DNA from: an uncultured Litorilinea sp.
GTDB lineage: Bacteria; Chloroflexota; Anaerolineae; Caldilineales; Caldilineaceae
Direction: 5' to 3'
NCBI GenBank assembly: GCA_937922105.1
Contig: CAKZVN010000260.1
Location: forward strand, 1-9,690
DNA length: 9,690 nt
Both the position numbers and the translations under genes were made by a program. The notes under the pieces were generated by a model that had not been told where the DNA came from, searched no databases, and saw only the letters and a list, made by a program, of their open reading frames with translations. The number at the start of each line of letters is the position of its first letter. The first letter of the stretch is position 1. Positions 1 to 6,715 of the stretch are shown here, in pieces.

Positions 1-1456
1 CAGATAACGTTGGCAAATAGAGCGAACGATTCAGACGTTGTGCAGGTTCTTGGGCATCCAAACTTTCCAAATCTTCGAAGGCGCTTGCGCTGGGACCGCC
101 GGGGATCCTGCGCAAGCCGTTGAAAAACGCAATCGACATCAGCGCCGGACGCAGCCCCGTAAAGACGGAGGCGTTGTCCGGGTCGCTGAACAGGATTGCG
201 CCCAGCGCCAGTTCCAGCTCCGCGGGGGTGAGTGGGTCAAAAGGGTCGAAGACCTGGTCGGCGAGATCGCTCAATACCGCATCGGAAGCGATCATGGTGA
301 TCCGTTCGTTGAAGTTCAGACCGATGACGCTCTGACCGCGGATGAATTCCGGAATGGACGGGCCGTTGACGACTTTGACCAGCGCCGACTGCTCGACGCC
401 CAGCGCGCGGTGGAGCGCCAAGATCGCGGCGACCACGTCCGGCACAGCGACCGGGTCGCCGGTAGCCCCCAGCGCGTTGTAATAGAACTCGACGGCCCCG
501 CGGATGGCCTGCAAGGCTGGGTTATTGATGGTCGCCAGCCGACGCAGATCGGCTTGGCGTAATGTGAACTGGCTGAACGCGTCCAGCGGCACCATCGTCA
601 GGCGATGACCGGGGGTGTAGACCGGTTGCCAGTTTGCGTCAAAGACCAAGCGGGCGGCGCTTTCGGCGACAATGGCGGCAGCCTCCGGGTCTTGCCAGTA
701 GTTGTACTCCGTGGTCGGTGTCTGGTTGCCGCCGAACTTGGCCCCACCCAGGCTCACGACCTCGACGCCATTCCAGGCAGCAGGGCAGGCCGAGATGGCG
801 CTGGCGATGTTGGTCAGCGGGCCGAGCGCCAAGACCAGCGTGCCGGGCGAGAGCGTCGCCGGTGCCTCGGCACAGTAGAAGGCGACGGCTGCGTCCACAT
901 CCAAAGCAGGATTGGGGTCCGGGAAAATCGCAAAGCTGGCGGGATTGGCGAACCACAGTCCGGTGGGGCCGTGGATCAACTTGCCGGTGCGGCTGCGGGT
1001 CTGCTCCAGCGGCTTCTTGGCGCCCTGGATGACCGGAATTGTGGTGCGGTTGAGCGCGTTGAGCAAAAACCCAACGTGGCTGGTCCCATGTTCGACTGCG
1101 CTGTTGCCTGCTACGGTAACGATGCCGACTACCTGAATTGCATAAAGCCGTTGCGATAATAGCCAGACCAGAGCCAGCGCGTCGTCTACGCCGGGATCGG
1201 TGTCAACGATGACGCGGCGCAGACCCGCGGCTTGGATCATCGCCTCAGGGGCTTCTCCCTCGACCGGCGCCGGGTACATGGTCGGCGGAATGCGTAAGGT
1301 GCGCGGGCTTTGGGCGAAAGCCGTTGCCGGCTGCGCTAGTGCTAGGAGCAGCGCCAGCATCGTCAAGAACCAGCGGAAGCGCTGTGTTGACCGTCTCGTT
1401 ATCCCTTGAGTCTCTGCGAAGCGTCGGGTGGTTCCCGGGAAATTCGGATCCATCAT
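1..1456 (-). CDS. Exported nucleoside hydrolase (IU-NH family), 3' end outside window
   Basis: Predicted to cleave the N-glycosidic bond of ribonucleosides outside the cytoplasm, for nucleoside salvage. Read from the minus strand, 485 codons are open to the left edge. Residues about 22-48 form a signal peptide: basic n-region, Leu/Ala-rich core, cleavage near AFA-QS. The calcium/ribose motif DTDPGVDDALAL is at 85-96. Further family motifs follow: TVAGN (114-118), HGPTGL (162-167), LALGPLTNIA (209-218), and EYN..QDPEAA (250-260). The C-terminal block that normally reads HDP reads PDV (339-341), so the usual catalytic His appears to be Pro. The protein continues about 145 residues beyond this block, longer than usual. 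Two adjacent ATGs (1456, 1453) follow AGGAGG (1465-1460); spacing favours the second. It is divergent from the efflux operon. The family call is secure; substrate and activity are not. Confidence 0.93.
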   Translation of the reverse strand, partial: MMDPNFPGTTRRFAETQGITRRSTQRFRWFLTMLALLLALAQPATAFAQSPRTLRIPPTMYPAPVEGEAPEAMIQAAGLRRVIVDTDPGVDDALALVWLLSQRLYAIQVVGIVTVAGNSAVEHGTSHVGFLLNALNRTTIPVIQGAKKPLEQTRSRTGKLIHGPTGLWFANPASFAIFPDPNPALDVDAAVAFYCAEAPATLSPGTLVLALGPLTNIASAISACPAAWNGVEVVSLGGAKFGGNQTPTTEYNYWQDPEAAAIVAESAARLVFDANWQPVYTPGHRLTMVPLDAFSQFTLRQADLRRLATINNPALQAIRGAVEFYYNALGATGDPVAVPDVVAAILALHRALGVEQSALVKVVNGPSIPEFIRGQSVIGLNFNERITMIASDAVLSDLADQVFDPFDPLTPAELELALGAILFSDPDNASVFTGLRPALMSIAFFNGLRRIPGGPSASAFEDLESLDAQEPAQRLNRSLYLPTLS

Positions 1457-1485
1457 GCTCCTCCTGAGAGTCTGGACGTTGCCTG

Positions 1486-1513
1486 ATTATAAGCGAGCTG
1501 GATTCACGAACAC
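1486..1513 (-). promoter_or_regulatory. Probable sigma-70-type promoter of the nucleoside hydrolase
   Basis: On the minus strand a perfect TATAAT -10 hexamer occupies 1491-1486. A transcript would start near 1479, giving a leader of about 25 bases before the double ATG. The -35 is weak: GTGTTC at 1513-1508 with a 16-base spacer is the best I find, so an activator may be involved or the assignment may be wrong. Confidence 0.45.
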
Positions 1514-1535
1514 TCCGACAAAAGTACTACTTCCG

Positions 1536-1579
1536 TTGGCGGCAATTGGCGGATTCATGCATGGCGAACACATGCATGG
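1536..1579. repeat. Two pairs of short direct repeats upstream of the hydrolase promoter
   Basis: TTGGCGG occurs at 1536-1542 and 1546-1552, exactly 10 bp apart. CATGCATGG occurs at 1556-1564 and 1571-1579, 15 bp apart. They lie about 25-90 bp upstream of the hydrolase -35 region, where an activator or repressor site would be expected. Chance occurrence of such short words cannot be excluded. Confidence 0.4.
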
Positions 1580-1589
1580 AAAACAAGAG

Positions 1590-1618
1590 TACGGGGCCGC
1601 CGACCCCAATGCCCCGTA
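1590..1618. repeat. Perfect 8-bp inverted repeat, possible leftward terminator or operator
   Basis: TACGGGGC (1590-1597) and GCCCCGTA (1611-1618) are perfect complements around a 13-base loop. Read on the minus strand, the hairpin is followed by CTCTTGTTTT, a weak U-tract. It could therefore stop leftward read-through before the hydrolase promoter. Nothing T-rich follows it on the plus strand. Confidence 0.4.
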
Positions 1619-1715
1619 TAAAGCGGCAGTATACCATAGGTAGACGCAGAAATGTGTTGTACATTTGACCTACTTCTCCGGCGACGATTACCCGGTGCAC
1701 ACCCGTTATCCTAAC

Positions 1716-1745
1716 TTGGTCCGATTGCAGCGCGGGCAGTACAAT
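1716..1745 (+). promoter_or_regulatory. Candidate promoter of the efflux operon
   Basis: TTGGTC (1716-1721) and TACAAT (1740-1745) are separated by 18 bases. Transcription would start near 1752 and give an untranslated leader of about 250 bases, which would contain the hairpins at 1855-1980. Other weaker hexamer pairs exist nearby, so this is a best candidate only. Confidence 0.35.
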
Positions 1746-1854
1746 GGGAAAGGTATGGTGCGTTAAAATAAACGACAGCAAGATGACGCGATGAGCCGAG
1801 GCGATATCGCGCCGTAGGCGAAACCGGGGCGGGGGTTCTGCGTAGTGAGAGACG

Positions 1855-1980
1855 AGCGCCAAGCCTTCTGATAGCGGCTGCGCGCTGGGTCCACAGGATT
1901 GATTAATCCTGTGGGAGGTATACCTGTTCTTATTGTGGGCCGGTCGTTGACTGTTTGCCGCCGGGACTCGGGAACGACCG
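1855..1980 (+). promoter_or_regulatory. Cluster of inverted repeats: probable structured 5' leader of the efflux operon
   Basis: Four self-complementary elements lie end to end just before the adaptor gene. First, AGCGC (1855-1859) pairs with GCGCT (1882-1886), with an inner AGCC (1862-1865)/GGCT (1876-1879). Second, CCACAGGATT (1891-1900) pairs perfectly with AATCCTGTGG (1905-1914) around a GATT loop. Third, AGGTATACCT (1916-1925) is a perfect palindrome. Fourth, CGGTCGTT (1941-1948) pairs with AACGACCG (1973-1980). A further palindrome, GCGATATCGC, lies at 1801-1810. There is no U-tract after any of them. I do not recognise a known riboswitch class. They may be RNA structure, or DNA operators for a dimeric regulator. 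Confidence 0.45.
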
Positions 1981-2000
1981 ACATAGATATCGAGTGACTT

Positions 2001-3311
2001 ATGCGCCGATGGATTCTCGTGTTGGTCGTGTTGGTGGTTGTGGTCGGCGGCGCGTTTGCCGTCTTGCGGACAAGCGGCTTGCTCGAACCGAGCGCAACGA
2101 GCCAGGCCGCGCCTACCCCGTTGCCCCCGATTGAGAGCGCGCCGGAAGTGATCGTGGACGCCGTAGTCGTGCCGGTGCGTTTTGCCGCGCTGGGGATGGC
2201 AAGCAGCGGGATCGTCGCCGAGATCTTTGTGCGTGAGGGTGATCTGGTCGAGGCTGGTCAACCGCTGTTACGGCTGGAAAACGACCGCCAGCTGATCGCA
2301 ATCGCCCAAGCCGAGGCGCGCGTGCGCAGCACCCAAGCGCGTATCGAGGAATTGCGCGCCGGCTCGCGACCGGAGGAACTGGCTGTGGTGCAGGCTGCGG
2401 TGGATATTGCACGCGCCAACTATGCCAATGTGCTTGCGGGCACCCGTCCTGAAGATATCGCCGCTGCCGAGGCGACACTGGCGGCGGCGCAGGCGGCTTA
2501 TGACCAACTGCTGCGTGGGGCCGACGACCAGCAGATTATTCAAGCCGAGGCGGACTTAGCCAATGCCGAGGCGGCGGTGCGCCAAGCGCAGAGCGCCTAT
2601 GACCAGGTGCGTTGGCGTCCTGATGTGGCTGCGCTGCCCCAGTCGGTGGAGTTGGAACGCGCCAGCAACAATCTGGAAGCGGCGCGTGCCCGCTATGCCC
2701 AGGTGGTGCGTGGCGCTAGGGAGAGCGAACTTGCCGCCGCGCGCGCCGAGGTACAGCGTGCGCGGGCCAACTTGGACCGGGCCCTTGCACCGGCAACCGC
2801 CAACGAACTGGCGGCAGCCGAGGCGCAACTGCGCCAGGCTGAGGCCGAGTTGGCGTTGCGTCTTGCCGGCGCGCGCAGCGAGACGCTCAAAGCTGCCGAA
2901 GCCGATCTGGTGGAGGCGCAGACGATTCTCATGCAACGCCAACTGGAACTTGCCGACACGCAGTTGCGCGCGCCCTTTGCCGGGGTGATTGCGGCGCTTT
3001 CGGTGGAGGTCGGCGAGCAGGTGGGGGCGGGCACGCCGGTGGTGCGGCTCGCCGATCAGAGCGAGTGGCGCATCGAGACCGACGATCTCACGGAGATCAA
3101 CGTTGTTGCCGTGCGTGAGGGCGACCGTGTGCGCATCACCATTGACGCGCTGCCCGACCTGGAACTAGAGGGCATCGTGGAGCGCATCCGGCCCCTGGGC
3201 GAAAGCAAACAGGGTGACATCACCTACACCGCGACCATCGTGCCCAGCCGCAGCGATCCGCGCCTGCGCTGGAATATGACCGCGTCGGTGACCATTCGCA
3301 CGCAGCCGTAG
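2001..3311 (+). CDS. Membrane-fusion adaptor (HlyD/MacA-type periplasmic adaptor) of an ABC exporter
   Basis: Links the inner-membrane ABC exporter encoded downstream to the cell exterior. The 436-residue protein has one N-terminal membrane helix (about 4-22) with no lipobox, then a Pro/Thr-rich linker (36-48). The first half of a lipoyl domain is at about 66-95 (GIVAEIFVREGDLVEAGQPLL), then a very long Ala/Glu-rich coiled-coil hairpin (about 96-322). The second lipoyl half follows (LRAPFAGVI at 322-330 onward, then a GEQVGAG turn) and a beta-barrel ending in WNMTASVTI. The hairpin is built from about 26-residue repeats starting at 121, 147, 173 and at 238, 264, 290, with a Pro-containing break (about 204-216) as the tip. 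The start is chosen because the membrane helix follows directly; the ribosome-binding site (GAG at 1992-1994) is weak. The substrate cannot be read from the sequence. Confidence 0.92.
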   Translation: MRRWILVLVVLVVVVGGAFAVLRTSGLLEPSATSQAAPTPLPPIESAPEVIVDAVVVPVRFAALGMASSGIVAEIFVREGDLVEAGQPLLRLENDRQLIAIAQAEARVRSTQARIEELRAGSRPEELAVVQAAVDIARANYANVLAGTRPEDIAAAEATLAAAQAAYDQLLRGADDQQIIQAEADLANAEAAVRQAQSAYDQVRWRPDVAALPQSVELERASNNLEAARARYAQVVRGARESELAAARAEVQRARANLDRALAPATANELAAAEAQLRQAEAELALRLAGARSETLKAAEADLVEAQTILMQRQLELADTQLRAPFAGVIAALSVEVGEQVGAGTPVVRLADQSEWRIETDDLTEINVVAVREGDRVRITIDALPDLELEGIVERIRPLGESKQGDITYTATIVPSRSDPRLRWNMTASVTIRTQP

Positions 3312-3379
3312 GTCGTCATCCCTGGCGGGTGTCCGCAATGCTTGCGCGCCGCGCCGGCTAGATCAAGGAGGGTGTCGCC

Positions 3380-5794
3380 ATGAAGTTCCTTGCCCCTCGT
3401 TGGCGCAAGGTGCTGCGCGACCTCTGGTCTAATCGCACGCGCACGATCCTGGTTCTCTTGTCCATTGCCGTCGGGGTGGCTGCGTTAGGGATGGTCCTGG
3501 GATCGCAGATCATCGTCTCGCGCAATCTCCCCGCCGCGTATGCCCAGGTCAACCCGGCGAGCGCGACTCTCTTCACCCTCAGCGCCTTTGATGAGCGCTT
3601 GGTGGAGAGCGTGCGCGCCATGCCCGAAGTCGCCGCTGCCGAAGGACGACGCTCGGTCAATGTGCGCTTCTTGACCAAAGAGGGCGAGTGGCGCAACCTG
3701 GAACTGACCGCCATCCCCGACTATGAGCGCATGACGCTCAACAAAATCAAGCCGCAGTCGGGGGCCTATCCGCCGCCTACCCGCGCCATGCTCTTGGAGC
3801 GTGCTTCGCTTTCGCCCGCGTTGGGCATGGGTGATGTGGTGGTGGGGGATCTGATCCGCATCGAGGCGCCCAGCGGGCGTGTGCGTGATCTGCGCGTGGC
3901 AGGCACGGTGCATGACATGAGCCGCTTGCCGGCTTTCATGAACGGCGCGGGCTACGGCTACATCAACTACGACACGCTGCGCTGGTTGGGCGAACCGGAC
4001 GACTTCAACCAACTGGTCTTTGTGGTGGCGGAGAACAAGCTGGACCTGGAGCACGTGACCGCGGTCGGCAAGCTGGTGGAGCGGCGCATGGAGAACGCCG
4101 GTGTGCCTGTGCTCTTCACGCTCATTTTCCCGCCCGGTGAACACCCCGCCCAAACCTTTCTGGATGCCTTTGCCACCATTCTTGCCGCGATTGGTCTGTT
4201 AGCCCTGGGCTTGAGCGGCTTTCTGATCGTGAACACCTTGTCCGCTATTCTGCATCAGCATGTGCGCCAGATCGGTATCATGAAGGCTATCGGCGCACGC
4301 GCCCGCCAGATTACCGGCATGTACTATGTCATGGTGCTTTGCTTTGGTGTGTTGGCGCTGGCGCTGGCAGCACCCGCAGGCGCGCTGGGCGCCATCGGGT
4401 TGGCGAGTCTTTTCGCCGGGTTGCTCAACTTTGACGTCGGCGGTTTCCGCTTGGACCCGCAAGTCTTCCTCGTCCAGGCTGTCACTGCGCTTTCGGTGCC
4501 GCTCCTTGCTGCGACGCTTCCCATCGTGCGCGGCGTGCGCATCACCGTGCGTGAAGCCATCAGCGACTACGGTCTGGGCAAGGGACAATTCGGCAAAAGC
4601 ATGATGGACCGCGCCATCGTGGCGCTCAAGCGTGTCTTGCCCATAGGGCGGCCCATGCAGATTTCGCTGCGCAACACGTTTCGCCGCAAATCGCGTTTGC
4701 TTTTGACGCTGATTACGCTCTCGCTTGCCAGTACCATTTTTATCGCCATCTTCAGCATCCGCGCGTCGTTGCAGCAGACGCTGGAGGATGCGCTCACCTA
4801 CTTCGATTACGACGTGCAGATCATCTTCGACCAGACCTATCGGACCGACCGCATCCGGGGGGCGCTTCGCAACGTCTACGGCGTGGATACGGTCGAGACG
4901 TGGGGCTTCGGCACGACGCGTATCGTGCGCGCCAACGGCACCGAAAGCGATAATGTCGTCATCTATGCCCCGCGACCGGATACGACCATGGTCAACCCGA
5001 TTCTGGTGCGTGGGCGCTGGCTGGTGGCGGAGGATGCCAACGCGGTGGTGATCAACACTGATATGTTGCGCAACGATCCGGACCTGGACGTGGGCAAGGT
5101 GATGACCACCAAGGTCAACAACCGCGAGGTGGACTGGGTGATTGTGGGCATTGTGCGCGGCGTTCTCACCGGGCCGAACATGTTCGTCAACTTCGACTAT
5201 TATGGGCGGCTGACCAATACCGTGGACCGTGCCCAAGTGTCGTTGGTGCGCTTGGTGAATCGCAGCCCGGAGAACCAGTACCTCATGGGCACGGCGCTGG
5301 AAGACCTCTATCGCAACGCCGGTTTCCGCGTCAGCCAGATGTCCACCATCAGCCAACTGCGTTCCACCATCAGCACCATCTTCGACGTGATCATCGTTTT
5401 CTTGCTGGCGATGGCGTTGCTGTTGGGGGTGGTGGGTGGTCTGGGGTTGATGGGAACCATGAGCATCAACGTCCTGGAGCGCACGCGCGAGATCGGCGTC
5501 ATGCGCGCCATCGGTGCGTCCGACGGCGCCATTTTGCGCATTGTCTTGGTGGAGGGCTTGATCATCGGTCTCTTGAGTTGGCTGTTGGGGGGGCTGGTAG
5601 CGTTGCCCACCAGCCGCGTCCTCACCGATACGGTGGGGCAAATCATGTTGCAGGCCTCCCCCAGCTTTATCTTCTCCACAGGGGGCGCGCTGCTCTGGTT
5701 GGGGATCGTGTTGCTGCTGGCATTTTTCGCCAGCTTTATGCCGGCGCGCCATGCGTCCCGGCTGACGGTGCGGGAGGTACTCAGCTATGAATAA
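3380..5794 (+). CDS. ABC exporter permease with two FtsX domains (MacB/LolCE-like)
   Basis: Membrane subunit of the exporter formed with the adaptor upstream and the ATPase downstream. The 804 residues are a duplicated FtsX architecture with about eight membrane helices near 24-44, 262-285, 315-345, 362-384, 440-461, 668-692, 720-745 and 767-788. Extracytoplasmic MacB-type domains lie between helices 1-2 (about 45-260) and 5-6 (about 462-667). Each half carries the cytoplasmic contact motif after its second helix: RQIGIMKAIGA (296-306) and TREIGVMRAIGAS (702-714). Single-FtsX MacB fusions are about 650 residues with an N-terminal ATPase; here the ATPase is a separate gene. AAGGAGGG at 3365-3372 is a strong ribosome-binding site and fixes the start. 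The family works by mechanotransmission rather than by moving substrate through the permease. The substrate is unknown: antimicrobial, lipoprotein and peptide are all possible. Confidence 0.93.
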   Translation: MKFLAPRWRKVLRDLWSNRTRTILVLLSIAVGVAALGMVLGSQIIVSRNLPAAYAQVNPASATLFTLSAFDERLVESVRAMPEVAAAEGRRSVNVRFLTKEGEWRNLELTAIPDYERMTLNKIKPQSGAYPPPTRAMLLERASLSPALGMGDVVVGDLIRIEAPSGRVRDLRVAGTVHDMSRLPAFMNGAGYGYINYDTLRWLGEPDDFNQLVFVVAENKLDLEHVTAVGKLVERRMENAGVPVLFTLIFPPGEHPAQTFLDAFATILAAIGLLALGLSGFLIVNTLSAILHQHVRQIGIMKAIGARARQITGMYYVMVLCFGVLALALAAPAGALGAIGLASLFAGLLNFDVGGFRLDPQVFLVQAVTALSVPLLAATLPIVRGVRITVREAISDYGLGKGQFGKSMMDRAIVALKRVLPIGRPMQISLRNTFRRKSRLLLTLITLSLASTIFIAIFSIRASLQQTLEDALTYFDYDVQIIFDQTYRTDRIRGALRNVYGVDTVETWGFGTTRIVRANGTESDNVVIYAPRPDTTMVNPILVRGRWLVAEDANAVVINTDMLRNDPDLDVGKVMTTKVNNREVDWVIVGIVRGVLTGPNMFVNFDYYGRLTNTVDRAQVSLVRLVNRSPENQYLMGTALEDLYRNAGFRVSQMSTISQLRSTISTIFDVIIVFLLAMALLLGVVGGLGLMGTMSINVLERTREIGVMRAIGASDGAILRIVLVEGLIIGLLSWLLGGLVALPTSRVLTDTVGQIMLQASPSFIFSTGGALLWLGIVLLLAFFASFMPARHASRLTVREVLSYE

Positions 5795-6626
5795 TCGCAG
5801 CCCCAACGGCCGCAACGGTCAAACCAGTCCCGGCGGTCGGAACGGCAACGGGACCAGCGACACCGCGCTGATCCGGCTCAACCGGGTGGTCAAGGCCTAT
5901 CAGACGCCTGCGGGTGAATTTTTGGCCCTGCGCGGCATTGACTTGACCATCGGGATGGGCGAGTTTGTCTCGGTCATGGGCAAGTCCGGCTCCGGCAAAT
6001 CCACCTTGATCAACATGATCACCGGCATTGACCGGCCCACCTCCGGCGAAATCTACGTAGGCAATACCGCCATCCACAAGTTGGAGGAGGGGCCGATGGC
6101 GGAATGGCGCGGGCGCACGGTGGGCATCATCTTCCAGTTCTTCCAGCTGTTGCCCATGCTCACCTGTGTGGAAAACGTCATGTTGCCCATGGACTTTTGC
6201 AACATGTTCAAGCCCAGCGAGCGCGAGGCGCGCGCGCTGCATTTGCTGGAGCAGGTGGAGATGGCTGACCAAGCCTACAAACTGCCCAATGAGGTCTCCG
6301 GCGGGCAACAACAGCGCGTCGCCATTGCCCGTGCCCTTGCCAACGACCCGCCGCTGCTGGTGGCGGATGAGCCGACCGGCAACTTGGACTCGCGCACCGC
6401 GGACGCGGTCTTCCACCTCTTCGAGCGCATGGTGGAGCAGGGCAAGACCATCCTCATGGTGACCCACGACGAGGAATTGGCCCACCGGGTGCGCCGCACC
6501 ATTCATATCGCCGATGGGCTGATCGTGGGTCAGGAATACCGGGACCGCAACGGCAATTCCCTGGACATAGACGCCGCCGTCACGACGGCAGCGGCGCCGG
6601 AGCCTGTCCCTGCCCCCGGCGCTTGA
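5787..6626 (+). CDS. ABC exporter ATPase (LolD/MacB-type)
   Basis: Cytoplasmic motor of the exporter. All nucleotide-binding elements are present in 279 residues: Walker A GKSGSGKS (65-72), Q-loop Gln117 in FQFFQLLP, signature SGGQQQR (171-177), Walker B LLVADE (190-195), D-loop NLDS (199-202) and switch His227 (VTHDEE). The TPAGEFLALRGIDL start and EPTGNLDS motif are typical of the LolD/MacB group. The ATG overlaps the last 8 bases of the permease (stop at 5792-5794), with GGGAGG at 5772-5777 inside that gene, so translation is probably coupled. Residues 1-25 are Asn/Gly-rich and look disordered. There is no later good start before Met57, so this tail seems genuine. The C-terminus is Ala/Pro-rich. 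Confidence 0.95.
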   Translation: MNNRSPNGRNGQTSPGGRNGNGTSDTALIRLNRVVKAYQTPAGEFLALRGIDLTIGMGEFVSVMGKSGSGKSTLINMITGIDRPTSGEIYVGNTAIHKLEEGPMAEWRGRTVGIIFQFFQLLPMLTCVENVMLPMDFCNMFKPSEREARALHLLEQVEMADQAYKLPNEVSGGQQQRVAIARALANDPPLLVADEPTGNLDSRTADAVFHLFERMVEQGKTILMVTHDEELAHRVRRTIHIADGLIVGQEYRDRNGNSLDIDAAVTTAAAPEPVPAPGA

Positions 6627-6629
6627 TGG

Positions 6630-6664
6630 CTGCGCGGGCGGACCGGACACGCGCCGCCCAGCAG
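6630..6664 (+). other. GC-rich hairpin between ATPase and enolase-superfamily gene
   Basis: GGGCGG (6636-6641) pairs with CCGCCC (6654-6659) around a 12-base loop, and CTGC (6630-6633) can pair with GCAG (6661-6664) outside it. No T-run follows, so it is not a standard intrinsic terminator. It may slow or process the transcript and so set the level of the downstream gene relative to the exporter. It starts 3 bases after the ATPase stop. Confidence 0.35.
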
Positions 6665-6715
6665 ATGCAAACTCCCCCAACAACCGAACCCTGTACCACA
6701 AGGAGATGAACGCCC

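Larger units (their letters stand above)
1457..2000. other. Divergent intergenic region, no supported gene
   Basis: These 544 bases separate the leftward hydrolase from the rightward efflux operon. Open frames run through here on both strands, but none has a good ribosome-binding site plus a recognisable protein. The region holds the hydrolase promoter, short direct repeats, a candidate rightward promoter, and a dense series of inverted repeats between 1590 and 1980. These are listed separately. Confidence 0.7.

Noticed and set aside
38..1159. Plus-strand open frames of 174 and 184 codons at 38-562 and 605-1159
   Set aside because: The minus strand here encodes an intact nucleoside hydrolase with all family motifs. 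The plus-strand frames have no domain or ribosome-binding site.
1590..1618. Inverted repeat considered as a plus-strand terminator
   Set aside because: No gene ends upstream on the plus strand and no T-run follows it in that direction. Kept only as a generic inverted repeat with a possible minus-strand role.
1752..2000. Known riboswitch classes (cobalamin, manganese yybP-ykoY, guanidine)
   Set aside because: I could not find the conserved core sequences of these classes; only unassigned hairpins are visible.
1527..2261. A 244-codon minus-strand open frame across the intergenic region
   Set aside because: It overlaps the start and signal region of the adaptor gene, shows no known fold or motif and lacks a convincing ribosome-binding site. 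The part within 1527-2000 is rich in inverted repeats, which suits regulatory DNA better.
4199..5815. A 538-codon open frame on the minus strand, rich in His and Gln
   Set aside because: It is exactly antisense to the second half of the permease, has no recognisable domain, and has the composition expected from reading a GC-rich gene backwards. The permease has clear family motifs and a strong ribosome-binding site.
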